Virus record (IMG/VR): IMGVR_UViG_3300042520_000127
Location: 1-39,873 of that record
Length of the DNA stretch: 39,873 nt
From: a virus
Strand: one strand, 5' to 3'
Made by a program: the position numbers and the translations under genes. This document shows, piece after piece, positions 31,328 through 38,194 of the stretch. Every line of letters begins with the position of its first letter. Position 1 is the first letter of the stretch. The notes below the pieces were generated by a model. It was given only the letters and a program-made list of their open reading frames with translations, made no database searches and was not told the DNA's origin.

Positions 31328-31551
31328 TCCTCATCGTCCTCGTCACCGTCAAAAATGTACGGATCGTTAGCGCGAATGTCCATGCCCACCTCTTTGCAGT
31401 GGTTGAGAGCAGCCTTAAACAATTCAAGAGCGCGGTTGCTTAGATCTGAAAGTTGATCTGGGTACGACGACTCATGCTCAACCTCAACCCACAATTGGTG
31501 CAGGCTGATAACAATCTTGCCACTTGGCGGGGTATCGGGTGTTTTGGACAT
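31324..31551 (-). CDS. acidic hypothetical protein on the minus strand (75 aa)
   Basis: This is the only convincing gene on the minus strand. The 75-residue product has SGKIVISLHQLWVEVEHESS, a helical DLSNRALELFKAALNHCKEV and an acidic end DGDEDDED. It converges on the GP88 gene with overlapping stops. Upstream, on its own strand, lies a GGCGCGTCG box with T-run (31570-31596) that also occurs before the genes at 36576 and 38157, which supports a real promoter. It could be a small regulator, though no DNA-binding motif is seen. Confidence 0.68.
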   Translation of the reverse strand: MSKTPDTPPSGKIVISLHQLWVEVEHESSYPDQLSDLSNRALELFKAALNHCKEVGMDIRANDPYIFDGDEDDED

Positions 31552-31680
31552 ACTCCAAGTTTGCCATTGGTTACAAAAAAAATCTTACGACGCGCCAGGG
31601 TTCAATCCCGCGTTTTTGTAATTTGTGGCTCATAATTATCGGGACAGGGCAAAAACTGCCCCCAAACGAAAGGTAAGCGC
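31552..31680. promoter_or_regulatory. divergent promoter/operator region
   Basis: This 129-base gap separates divergent genes. On the minus strand it has GGCGCGTCGTAAGA plus a T-run and GTAAC (31570-31596). On the plus strand TTTTTGTAATTTGTGGCTCA with ATAATT (31613-31637) matches 21 of 25 bases of the leader at 38085-38109. TCGGGACAGGG (31639-31649) is the exact reverse complement of 30-40, and a small GGGCA/TGCCC hairpin follows. This is a probable control point for the early genes. Confidence 0.6.
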
Positions 31681-32244
31681 ATGGCAGGTAAGTTTGATCT
31701 TGAAGCGTATGAGACGGTTGAACTCAGATTACGCAGACTGTACGGCAAGTTTCCAGAAGCCAGAGTGATGACGGATCTGGTATTTCATGATGATCGTAGG
31801 TTTATCGTCAAGGCTGAGATTTATTTGGATCGCGACGACATGACCCCAGTTGCAACGGGATACGCTGAAGAAATTGTTGGCGCGTCACCCGTGAACCGCA
31901 CCTCAGCCTTAGAAAACGGAGAAACCTCAGCAATTGGGCGCGCAATTAGCAATTCAGTGCTTTGTCTTGAAGCACCTATTGGCGCACGTCCAAGTCAGCA
32001 GGAAATGCAAAAGGTTGAGCGATACAAGGCTGAACCGCGTATGCCTGCAACCAAAGCAAGAGTGTGGACAGTAGATGAAGAAAAAAATGCAGGTAAGGCA
32101 ATTCAGGCTGCAACTCTTAGCGTGAGCGTAGATGAGTTGAAGGCGATTTGGGAAGCCAATAAAGATGTTGCTGACCTTGAAATCAACGGCATGACCTTGA
32201 AATCAACGGTCAATCAAAAGAAGGCTGAGTTTGACGGTGAGTAA
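31681..32244 (+). CDS. putative single-strand annealing protein (Sak3/Erf-like)
   Basis: This 187-residue protein has ARVMTDLVFHDDRRFIVKAE, VATGYAEEIVGASPVNRTSA, then LENGETSAIGRAISNSVLCL and APIGARPSQQEMQKVE. The ENxETSAIGRAI block with the preceding GYAEE is typical of a phage family linked to Sak3-type single-strand annealing recombinases. SSB and a RecB-like nuclease are also encoded, a set that fits phage recombination. The family call is tentative. An AAAGGTAAGCGC site precedes the ATG. Confidence 0.6.
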   Translation: MAGKFDLEAYETVELRLRRLYGKFPEARVMTDLVFHDDRRFIVKAEIYLDRDDMTPVATGYAEEIVGASPVNRTSALENGETSAIGRAISNSVLCLEAPIGARPSQQEMQKVERYKAEPRMPATKARVWTVDEEKNAGKAIQAATLSVSVDELKAIWEANKDVADLEINGMTLKSTVNQKKAEFDGE

Positions 32245-32674
32245 CATCGAACTGCAACTGCCACTTACTCCATACGCAGGCACAATGGGCTGGGACGGAT
32301 CTGGGGCAACCAGCCTCAACCAGTCTCTCACTCTCAATCACGTTAGAGCGCAAGGTGAACGCGGTTTAACATGGTTTGAATTGGCTGAAATTATGAACTG
32401 GCACCATGGCACTGCCTCAGGTCAGTTATCAGTTTTGGACAAGGTTGGATTGATCAGACGCTTGAAAGAGAAGCGCGGTAGATCCTCAGTTTACGTGTTG
32501 GCGCAGTACGTGAACGGCAGGGAACTTGCCAAGCGCCGACAAGGCAAACTAACGTTGGTTATAGATCTTGCAGAAGGCGTTGACCGTCAAATCATCATTG
32601 ACTATCTCAATTGCGTTGCCCTATGCAAACTTGAAGAGGACAACAAAGAGATCATTGGTTGGGAGTGGAAATGA
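32231..32674 (+). CDS. winged-helix DNA-binding protein
   Basis: This 147-residue protein has RGLTWFELAEIMNWHHGTAS, GQLSVLDKVGLIRRLKEKRG and RSSVYVLAQYVNG, a classic MarR-like winged helix (recognition helix, then wing). It probably acts as a transcription regulator or replication accessory. The TTG at 32231 is spaced well from AAGAAGG; GTG 32237 is an alternative. It overlaps the annealing-protein gene by 14 bases. Confidence 0.72.
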   Translation: MTVSNIELQLPLTPYAGTMGWDGSGATSLNQSLTLNHVRAQGERGLTWFELAEIMNWHHGTASGQLSVLDKVGLIRRLKEKRGRSSVYVLAQYVNGRELAKRRQGKLTLVIDLAEGVDRQIIIDYLNCVALCKLEEDNKEIIGWEWK

Positions 32675-32868
32675 ACAAGATTGAACTACTGAGCACCATA
32701 GCCAAAGTCAATAAGGCGTTAGAAAGCAACGATTACGGACAACTGGCGCTGGCGTTAGGCATGACAAAAGCAATGGTTGAAGAAATGTCAATAAACGACA
32801 TTATGGAAGCAATGACAGTACGCATGGCAGACCTCAACAGAGAATTGGAGAAAGTGTTAAACAAATGA
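32671..32868 (+). CDS. hypothetical helical protein (65 aa)
   Basis: This 65-residue protein (MNKIELLSTIAKVNKALESN, then VRMADLNRELEKVLNK) is wholly helical and may form a coiled coil. ATG 32671 overlaps the preceding stop (ATGA) and has GGGAGTGG upstream. The function is unknown. Confidence 0.6.
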   Translation: MNKIELLSTIAKVNKALESNDYGQLALALGMTKAMVEEMSINDIMEAMTVRMADLNRELEKVLNK

Positions 32869-33122
32869 GCAATCAAAAGAAATTCAAAGCACCGCAGGGC
32901 TGGGTGACAGCAGTTCACATCAACGCAATTGGCATTACTGAAGTTGCCAAGCGCTTGGACATTTTGCCTAGCAAACTGGCTCAGGCATTGGAAGAAAGCG
33001 GTTTCCAAATGCTTCCTGACCCAATGGATCTGAGCGCAGACACCGCAAAGGTAATGCTGATTGAAGAAAAGAAAACCAGTGGCACACCTGATCTGCAAGT
33101 AGTGGAGAACCCAGATGCTTAA
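32865..33122 (+). CDS. hypothetical protein, HTH-like (85 aa)
   Basis: This 85-residue protein has WVTAVHINAIGITEVAKRLD then LPSKLAQALEESGFQML, which could be a small helix-turn-helix. It ends in VVENPDA. The ATG overlaps the previous stop. The family is not recognised. Confidence 0.58.
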   Translation: MSNQKKFKAPQGWVTAVHINAIGITEVAKRLDILPSKLAQALEESGFQMLPDPMDLSADTAKVMLIEEKKTSGTPDLQVVENPDA

Positions 33123-33207
33123 ATGGATCGCAATTTGGGCGGTTGCAGTTTTTGTCATTCTCGCGTTCAACTATGGCGCACACGTAAATGACGGTGATAA
33201 CGAATGA
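33115..33207 (+). CDS. single-span membrane peptide (30 aa)
   Basis: This 30-residue ORF has one hydrophobic helix (LKWIAIWAVAVFVILAF) and a short acidic tail. It overlaps both neighbours (8 and 4 bases), the usual style in this genome, which supports translation. It could be a small inner-membrane effector. The function is unknown. Confidence 0.5.
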   Translation: MLKWIAIWAVAVFVILAFNYGAHVNDGDNE

Positions 33208-33563
33208 GCCAAATAGTCACACCGCAGATGATTGAACAAAAACTACGGGCGCTATCGCACGAAGTAGATCAGTCTCACAAGGATCTTGCTGACGCTGAAC
33301 ACCTTTATTACACAACCAAAGCCAAGTATGAATTGGCGCTGGCTCACGGGCGCTTGTCACTCTCAGGCAAGCAAGATACAAAACTTACAGTGTCAGACAA
33401 GGCAGATTTGGCGCTGGTATCGGCTGAGGATCTTCATTTGAAAATGGCTATCGCTGAAGCAACAGTGCGCGCAGCAAGATCCAATGCCTCACGCATACGC
33501 ACCCAAGTAGACATTGCTAGATCAGTTGGCACATCAGTGCGAACAAGTATGGAGTTGTCATGA
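33204..33563 (+). CDS. coiled-coil hypothetical protein (119 aa)
   Basis: This 119-residue helical protein (KLRALSHEVDQSHKDLADAE, then LYYTTKAKYELALAHGRL, and ATVRAARSNASRIRTQVDIA) resembles short phage coiled-coil proteins that occur in early operons. No catalytic site is seen. ATG overlaps the preceding stop; the end overlaps the next ATG. Confidence 0.65.
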   Translation: MSQIVTPQMIEQKLRALSHEVDQSHKDLADAEHLYYTTKAKYELALAHGRLSLSGKQDTKLTVSDKADLALVSAEDLHLKMAIAEATVRAARSNASRIRTQVDIARSVGTSVRTSMELS

Positions 33564-33703
33564 CAAATGAAGATCGATTTTCACTCACACCGCTGGGGCA
33601 ATCAGTGTTTTTTGCTTACGTTGAGGCGTACGCCAAGAAGCACAACATCACAAGGGACGAAGCAATTATTCAACTGAGCAATGGAGATACTGAAAATGAG
33701 TGA
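33560..33703 (+). CDS. hypothetical protein (47 aa)
   Basis: This 47-residue ORF (MTNEDRFSLTPLGQSVFFAY, then HNITRDEAIIQLSNG) joins its upstream neighbour by ATGA and overlaps the next small gene by eight bases. The function is unknown. Confidence 0.5.
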   Translation: MTNEDRFSLTPLGQSVFFAYVEAYAKKHNITRDEAIIQLSNGDTENE

Positions 33704-33782
33704 AGGCGAATGCAGCACATGCGGATCTGCTTGCGAGATCTGCCAACTAACACAAGAAGCAAATGAGGAAAACAGTGATTGA
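33696..33782 (+). CDS. Cys-rich micro-protein (28 aa)
   Basis: This 28-residue ORF has ECSTCGSACEICQ, i.e. two CxxC pairs three residues apart, which could bind one zinc. It overlaps the genes on both sides. The function is unknown. Confidence 0.5.
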   Translation: MSEGECSTCGSACEICQLTQEANEENSD

Positions 33783-34446
33783 TCTCAATGAAATGCTTGT
33801 TAAGTCTCTTAATGCTTTCGACGCCAGCAGGTCACGCTCACTTCAAGTTGAGGTTGGACCAAGCAGTATTGGCGGGTGTCGCAGACGCGTTTGGCATGAG
33901 TTAAAACAAACGCCTGAAACCAACCCTAACACCGAGTCTCTTGCAGCAATTCTGGGTACGTTTATTCACGCAGGGATCGAGAAGGCGATTAGGCGTGAAG
34001 ATCCTTTTGGTGACAATTTCATTATTGAAGGTGAGTTCAAGTCAGGTGATCTCAAAGGTCACGTGGATTTATTCATCAAGGACATTGGCTTGGTAGTGGA
34101 TTGGAAAACAACCAAGGTCAAGTCACTGCGGTACTTCCCGTCACAGCAACAACGCTGGCAGGTTCAGATCTACGGTTGGTTGCTTGAACAAAATGGGCAC
34201 ACAGTCAATGAGGTTGCACTTGTGGCAATTCCACGTGACGGTGAAATGGCAGACATACGTGTTCACAAAGAACCTTACGACGCGCCAACAGCATTAGCGG
34301 GGATTGAGTGGTTGGAAGGCATAAAGTTTATTGTTGAAAACAATGAGCCAGCACCGTTGCCTGAAGAGTCACCATTCTTTTGCACCAAATACTGCTCGTA
34401 TTACGATCAGACAGGAGAAGTAGGTTGCCCAAGTACGCAGAAATAA
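33763..34446 (+). CDS. RecB/Cas4-like PD-(D/E)XK exonuclease with Fe-S cysteines
   Basis: This 227-residue nuclease has FIHAG (His68), GHVDLFIKDIGLVVDWKTTK with catalytic Asp101, Asp112 and Lys114, and QVQIY (Gln132, Tyr136). One Cys near the N-terminus (Cys39, in IGGCRRR) and three near the C-terminus (Cys206, 210, 221) match the 1+3 arrangement of the 4Fe-4S cluster in Cas4 and AddB nucleases. It probably resects DNA ends for recombination with the annealing protein and SSB. No cas genes are near. It overlaps whiB by 22 bases. Confidence 0.85.
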   Translation: MRKTVIDLNEMLVKSLNAFDASRSRSLQVEVGPSSIGGCRRRVWHELKQTPETNPNTESLAAILGTFIHAGIEKAIRREDPFGDNFIIEGEFKSGDLKGHVDLFIKDIGLVVDWKTTKVKSLRYFPSQQQRWQVQIYGWLLEQNGHTVNEVALVAIPRDGEMADIRVHKEPYDAPTALAGIEWLEGIKFIVENNEPAPLPEESPFFCTKYCSYYDQTGEVGCPSTQK

Positions 34447-34784
34447 ATTGGGAATTGGCTGAGTGTCGCGGTATGTACACCGATCTGTTCTACCGCATTG
34501 AGGAAGAGCGCAGTGCTGACGCATACGTGTTTATCAACGCGGTCAGAGAAGTATGCGCACGTTGTCCTCTTTGGCAACAGTGTTTTCAGTATGCGTATGA
34601 ATACGAACGGTACGGAGTATGGGGTGGTATGACGTCGCTGGAGAGGGCGTCATTCCACTCACCCAACAAGTACCCAAATCAGCGCCAGAGGGCGCTCATG
34701 TCATTATCCGAGTTTGGCATTACATTAGAGAACATTAGGAGAGCAATTGAGCATACGTCTCATGTCGGAAGTGTGGCTGACTAA
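34425..34784 (+). CDS. whiB: WhiB-family transcription factor
   Basis: This protein of about 119 residues has the WhiB signature: Cys14 (LAEC), then CARCPLWQQC (Cys44, 47, 53), binding a 4Fe-4S cluster, and GVWGG at 64-68, the turn that contacts the host sigma factor. WhiB proteins are found only in Actinobacteria and their phages; in mycobacteriophage TM4 a WhiB protein blocks host WhiB2 and affects septation and superinfection. The TTG start at 34425 has AGGAG seven bases upstream and keeps Cys14; a farther start would lie deep inside the nuclease gene. Confidence 0.92.
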   Translation: MPKYAEINWELAECRGMYTDLFYRIEEERSADAYVFINAVREVCARCPLWQQCFQYAYEYERYGVWGGMTSLERASFHSPNKYPNQRQRALMSLSEFGITLENIRRAIEHTSHVGSVAD

Positions 34785-35601
34785 GTTACCGCTGACTGAA
34801 AAAATGGTGTTGCTTGTCATTGCAGATCACGCAAGTGACGACGGCACTGAGGCTTGGCCAAGCCAAGTCACGATAGGCAACAAGGCAAGCGTGAGTGTGC
34901 GCACAGTTCAGCGCTCAGTCAATTCACTGGTTGCCAAAGGTTACATACGCATGCAAAAGGGCGCTGGTGGATCTGCAAACTGCCGAGAGGATCGCAGACC
35001 GCATAAATACACAATCAACCTTGCTGTGCTACGGGGCGACGTTCAGACTACCCGTAAGCGACGGGGCGACGATAGCGACGTGGACGGGGCGACTCTTACG
35101 CCTACCACGGGGCGACTTTCACGACCTATGAACCTTCCTAAAGAACCGTCCATAGAACCACCCGTTACTCGCACAATTAGGACTGACGAAGGGATCATCA
35201 AAGCCAATACACCTTTTGATCTGTTTTGGAAGGTTTACCCATTGAAGGTTGGCAAGGCAGCAGCAAAGAAAGCATGGGACAAGGCAGTTGAGTCTGACGA
35301 CAGGGATCTGATCATCACTGGAGCATTGCGGTACGCGCAGGATCCCAACCGTCACCCGTCGTACACCGCCTACCCTGCAACTTGGTTGAACGCTGGACGC
35401 TGGGCAGATGAGCCTTTGCCACCGCGAGAGATCAGCGCTGAAGAAAAGAAAGCACAAGAGGTTGAGTCAGCACGACTCAAGTTTGAACGGGATCGCAAGG
35501 CAAATGAGGCTTGGTTTGCAGAGCAGGAAGCCCAGCGCGCAAAGTCTGTGCCAATGCCTGAGTCAATTAAAGATGTGCTCAGAAAGCGTGTCGGCAAGTA
35601 G
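34747..35601 (+). CDS. winged-helix replication initiator-like protein
   Basis: This 284-residue protein has an N-terminal winged helix (LTEKMVLLVIADHASDDGTE, PSQVTIGNKASVSVRTVQRS, VAKGYIRMQKG), a linker, and a C-terminal FDLFWKVYPLKVGKAAAKKA block with YPATWLNAGRW, seen in phage replication proteins of the O/DnaD type. It likely binds the phage origin and loads host replication proteins, as no phage helicase or polymerase is seen. TTG 34747 has AGGAG five bases upstream, so I use it over ATG 34762. The linker holds near-repeats of GGGGCGAC in DNA (35030-35110), possible iterons. Confidence 0.75.
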   Translation: MSIRLMSEVWLTKLPLTEKMVLLVIADHASDDGTEAWPSQVTIGNKASVSVRTVQRSVNSLVAKGYIRMQKGAGGSANCREDRRPHKYTINLAVLRGDVQTTRKRRGDDSDVDGATLTPTTGRLSRPMNLPKEPSIEPPVTRTIRTDEGIIKANTPFDLFWKVYPLKVGKAAAKKAWDKAVESDDRDLIITGALRYAQDPNRHPSYTAYPATWLNAGRWADEPLPPREISAEEKKAQEVESARLKFERDRKANEAWFAEQEAQRAKSVPMPESIKDVLRKRVGK

Positions 35602-35603
35602 TC

Positions 35604-35864
35604 ATGAGTCAATACAAACAAGCCATGCTCAAAGCCAAGTTGGCTGAGCGCATGCTTGAAGCGGAAGCGGAAATGGCTGACTGGCTTGCAGAAATGGAGC
35701 AGATTTATCTTGACCGACATGAAAGCCTAGTAAGGCTCATGCAAGCACCCAGCGGGGCTGGAGAACGCTGCAAAAGGCGTACGTCAGAGTCAGAGTTGGA
35801 CATTGACGCAACTGCCTTAAAACAGCACTCAGAGCCTTATTTGGGTGGCACAGATCACTTGTAA
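35604..35864 (+). CDS. hypothetical protein (86 aa)
   Basis: This 86-residue protein is helical and charged at the N-terminus (AMLKAKLAERMLEAEAEMAD) with a polar C-terminal half (TSESELDIDATALKQHSEP). It starts two bases after the replication gene's stop. The function is unknown. Confidence 0.6.
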   Translation: MSQYKQAMLKAKLAERMLEAEAEMADWLAEMEQIYLDRHESLVRLMQAPSGAGERCKRRTSESELDIDATALKQHSEPYLGGTDHL

Positions 35865-35905
35865 GCATTACACTTTATGTAACCATTACAGACAGGGAGT
35901 GACAG

Positions 35906-36097
35906 TTGCCAAAAACAACCGTTGTTCAACCAATGCACCTCAACATGGGCGACCACGTTGTAATCAATAATCAAGAAATGACAGTTAAGTATGTTGACGC
36001 GCCTGATCGAATTGGCACTTGCGATCTATACGTGATAGACCAGCAGGGACGCGACCAGCATGCAATTGTTACAGGATTGGTTACTATTATCGTGTGA
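35906..36097 (+). CDS. small beta-barrel-like hypothetical protein (63 aa)
   Basis: This 63-residue protein (MNMGDHVVINNQEMTVKYVD-like pattern, then CDLYVIDQQGRDQHAI) looks like a small SH3- or OB-like barrel. TTG start 35906 is supported by GGGAG six bases upstream. It joins the RusA gene by a GTGA overlap. The function is unknown. Confidence 0.62.
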   Translation: MPKTTVVQPMHLNMGDHVVINNQEMTVKYVDAPDRIGTCDLYVIDQQGRDQHAIVTGLVTIIV

Positions 36098-36465
36098 TCC
36101 AATTCAGAGTTGACGGTAAACCCATACCACAAGGGTCAATGTCGGCTGTCAATGGACACATTTTTCACTCGCAAGGCTCAGCGCTAGCAACATGGCGCGC
36201 TTCAATTGCGATTGCAGCAAGGCACGCTGGCGCTCAACCGTCGGCAAAACCGATTTCAATGACAATGGTATTTATCTTTCAAAAACCAAAAACCGTTACA
36301 CGCGCTGAACCGACAGTGCCGCCTGATTTGGATAAGTTGATACGCGCGGTATTAGACGGATTGACGGCGATAGCGTACAAAGATGACGCCCAAGTTACCG
36401 AAATTAGGGCTATCAAGATCTACGGCGAAAGACCTGGAGTTGAGATCCAGATTGTTGAAAAATAA
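36094..36465 (+). CDS. rusA: RusA-family Holliday junction resolvase
   Basis: This protein of about 123 residues has FRVDGKPIPQGSM at the start and PPDLDKLIRAVLDGL with Asp78, Asp80 and Asp88, followed by YKDDAQVTEI with Asp97/98, the metal-binding acidic residues of RusA. It resolves four-way junctions in replicating phage DNA before packaging. The GTG at 36094 overlaps the previous stop; an upstream GTG (36019) would add unrelated sequence. It is the last gene before the first duplicated leader. Confidence 0.88.
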   Translation: MIQFRVDGKPIPQGSMSAVNGHIFHSQGSALATWRASIAIAARHAGAQPSAKPISMTMVFIFQKPKTVTRAEPTVPPDLDKLIRAVLDGLTAIAYKDDAQVTEIRAIKIYGERPGVEIQIVEK

Positions 36466-36613
36466 ATAAAAAAAAGTTAAAAAAAGTTTGGCGCGTCGTA
36501 GACTTTTTTTGTTTTGTCCCAGAAGATTATCTTATTGAGACCAAATCGGTTTCTACTAAATCGCTGGAGGCAAAAATGCTAGATCAAAAAAAGACAGTAA
36601 ATACAAGCGAATT
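36461..36613 (+). repeat. duplicated promoter/leader cassette, copy A
   Basis: This stretch is closely similar to 38041-38194. It runs from the stop of RusA through an A-rich tract, a TTTGGCGCGTCG box (from 36487), a T-run, an AT-rich promoter-like part (GATTATCTTATTGAG), TCTACTA, a GGAGGC ribosome site, and the first 13 codons (LDQKKTVNTSEF) of the next gene. AAAAAAAGT and ACTTTTTTT flank the box and could pair. Confidence 0.8.
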
Positions 36614-37070
36614 CAACTCAACCGTTGGTCGCACTATCCCAGTACCAACCGACTCTTTCAATTCAGATTGGTTTGAAAAGTACGCTCACATTGCAGATCA
36701 GGACATTCAAGTTGGAGATCCAGCGACGTACTCATGCGGTTCAGACTCTTACGCTGACGTGGTTACAAGCGTTGTACGTTTCAAAGAGGGCAAGCGCGCT
36801 GGACAGGTCAAGTACATCACACTAAAGCATGGCGACAAGTTCAATGCTTACCCAATTAAGTGCACAGAACACGCAACACCAAAGATTACTCAGACTGCAC
36901 CTGAAGTTGTTGAGACACCTTGGGGCGGAACAATCGTTCACAAGTCAAACATCTGCATCAAGTGCTGGTTGCAAGCGCACAACGCGCTTCACTTTACAAC
37001 AAACGCTGACACCTACTGGGTCAGTGTTCGCGTCGGTTCACAGAACCCTTACCTTGATCCACACTTCTAA
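36576..37070 (+). CDS. hypothetical protein (164 aa)
   Basis: This 164-residue protein shares its first residues (LDQKKTVNTSEF) with the product at 38157 and then diverges. It has VGDPATYSCGSDSYADVVTS, KRAGQVKYITLKHGDKF, and SNICIKCWLQAHNALHF near the C-terminus. The Cys and His residues may bind metal. The family is not recognised. It has a strong GGAGG site and its own promoter-like leader, so it is likely well expressed, perhaps early. Confidence 0.68.
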   Translation: MLDQKKTVNTSEFNSTVGRTIPVPTDSFNSDWFEKYAHIADQDIQVGDPATYSCGSDSYADVVTSVVRFKEGKRAGQVKYITLKHGDKFNAYPIKCTEHATPKITQTAPEVVETPWGGTIVHKSNICIKCWLQAHNALHFTTNADTYWVSVRVGSQNPYLDPHF

Positions 37071-37083
37071 GGGGGGCGGGAAC

Positions 37084-37380
37084 ATGGCAAGCAACCGCAT
37101 TAAAGACTTGGTAATTGACCTTGGCGATCTGTATGAGCAGATCGCTGAGGCGATTGAAGAGACAATCAACAACATAAGCATTGAAGGCATTGGCGACGAT
37201 CAGAACACAAACTTTGATTTGGAAGATGTCTCAGTCAGATTTCATGAGGGGCAGTTCATTGCCAACATTGATTTTCAACGCACAGAAGGCAAGTTTTGCA
37301 GCAATGCAGACTTAGAAGATGCTGTCATTTCAGAAATAGGCAATCAAACAATTACAGTCACAGTTCAAATACAGGCATAG
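37084..37380 (+). CDS. hypothetical protein (98 aa)
   Basis: This acidic 98-residue protein (MASNRIKDLVIDLGDLYEQI, then FDLEDVSVRFHEGQFIANID, ending TITVTVQIQA) has a helix followed by beta strands. ATG 37084 follows AAGGGGGGCGGGAAC; upstream codons in this frame lie inside the previous gene. The function is unknown. Confidence 0.66.
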   Translation: MASNRIKDLVIDLGDLYEQIAEAIEETINNISIEGIGDDQNTNFDLEDVSVRFHEGQFIANIDFQRTEGKFCSNADLEDAVISEIGNQTITVTVQIQA

Positions 37381-37392
37381 GGGGCAAATAAC

Positions 37393-37779
37393 ATGGCAAC
37401 AAGATCAATTATTGCGGTATGGGGTTCAGCGGGATACGAGATTGAACCCAACATCAAGGTCACATCAACTCACGAGTGGTTTGGGCGTTACTGTCACTGG
37501 GACGGATACCCAGAGCACATGATCCCAGCGTTGCAGTCAATCATCAAGCAGTTTGGAGTGGTTGAAGCCAAGCGCAGACTCATGTCCACGTCATGGTCAA
37601 GTATCGGCATTGACCCAGTAGACCTTGGAATTGGCAAGTTAAACCCTGAGCGCGATCCATTTATTGTTGCTGGTGGCGACGATTGGGGGACTGAGTTCAG
37701 GTACGTGATTTCTGACGCTGGCGTAATTTCAGCGTACACGTCTGAGGGCGAATTGGTAACTGAAGTGAGCGCAGCATGA
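37393..37779 (+). CDS. conserved-type phage protein (128 aa)
   Basis: This 128-residue protein starts MATRSIIAVWGSAGYEIEPN and has WFGRYCHWDGYPEHMIPALQ, IDPVDLGIGKLNP and DDWGTEFRYVISDAGVISAY. The RYxHWDGYP pattern is frequent in actinophage proteins of unknown role. It is linked to the next gene by an ATGA overlap. Confidence 0.7.
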   Translation: MATRSIIAVWGSAGYEIEPNIKVTSTHEWFGRYCHWDGYPEHMIPALQSIIKQFGVVEAKRRLMSTSWSSIGIDPVDLGIGKLNPERDPFIVAGGDDWGTEFRYVISDAGVISAYTSEGELVTEVSAA

Positions 37780-38045
37780 AGTTAGATGAGTCTGACTTTG
37801 AAATGTTGTACACAACGTCAATGGCTTGGGGCGTTCAATGGATCTTGCAACAAACCCGATTTGCCAGCAAGCAACCAATTCACTACGACCACAAATGGGC
37901 GTATTGGTTCAAGGACTACTCAGCGTATTTATTTGCGCGTACATTTCTGGACGGGATCCGAACCGACTATCAAGAATTGATTGATGAGGCTACGGGCGAT
38001 TTTGTATTGCTCAGTAATTACACCGCGCTCACTTGGCAAAAATAA
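37776..38045 (+). CDS. hypothetical protein (89 aa)
   Basis: This 89-residue protein (MKLDESDFEMLYTTSMAWGV, then YAYWFKDYSAYLFARTF-like aromatic helices) has no domain I recognise. It ends inside the second copy of the duplicated leader, where its last codons and stop (AAAAATAA) correspond to the end of rusA. Confidence 0.63.
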   Translation: MKLDESDFEMLYTTSMAWGVQWILQQTRFASKQPIHYDHKWAYWFKDYSAYLFARTFLDGIRTDYQELIDEATGDFVLLSNYTALTWQK

Positions 38046-38194
38046 ATAAAAAAAAGTTAAAAAAACTTTGGCGCGTCGGTAGATTTTTTGTAATTTATAG
38101 GTCATGATTTCTTTATTGAGTTCAGAGTGGACTCTACTAGATCGAAAGGCAAACAAGTGTTAGATCAAAAAGAGACAGTAAATACAAGCGAATT
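38041..38194 (+). repeat. duplicated promoter/leader cassette, copy B
   Basis: Copy of 36461-36613: the A-rich tract, CTTTGGCGCGTCG box, T-run, then TTTTTGTAATTTATAGGTCA (a near match to the divergent region at 31613), TTTATTGAG, TCTACTAGATCGAAAGGC and codons for LDQKETVNTSEF. The two copies flank three complete genes and part of a fourth. Confidence 0.8.

Noticed and set aside
31595-31620. tRNA or tRNA-derived attachment site
   Set aside because: GGTTCAATCC resembles a tRNA T-loop, but the adjacent bases do not pair as a T-stem and there is no acceptor or anticodon arm. No integrase gene is present to use an attachment site.
33763-34446. Cas4 of a CRISPR system
   Set aside because: The nuclease and Cys arrangement match Cas4/AddB, but no cas1, cas2 or repeat array is present; a phage recombination exonuclease is more likely.
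36475-36510. intrinsic terminator after rusA
   Set aside because: AAAAAAAGT and ACTTTTTTT can pair, but the stem is AT-only apart from one pair and is not kept in the second copy. A promoter/leader element explains the conservation better.
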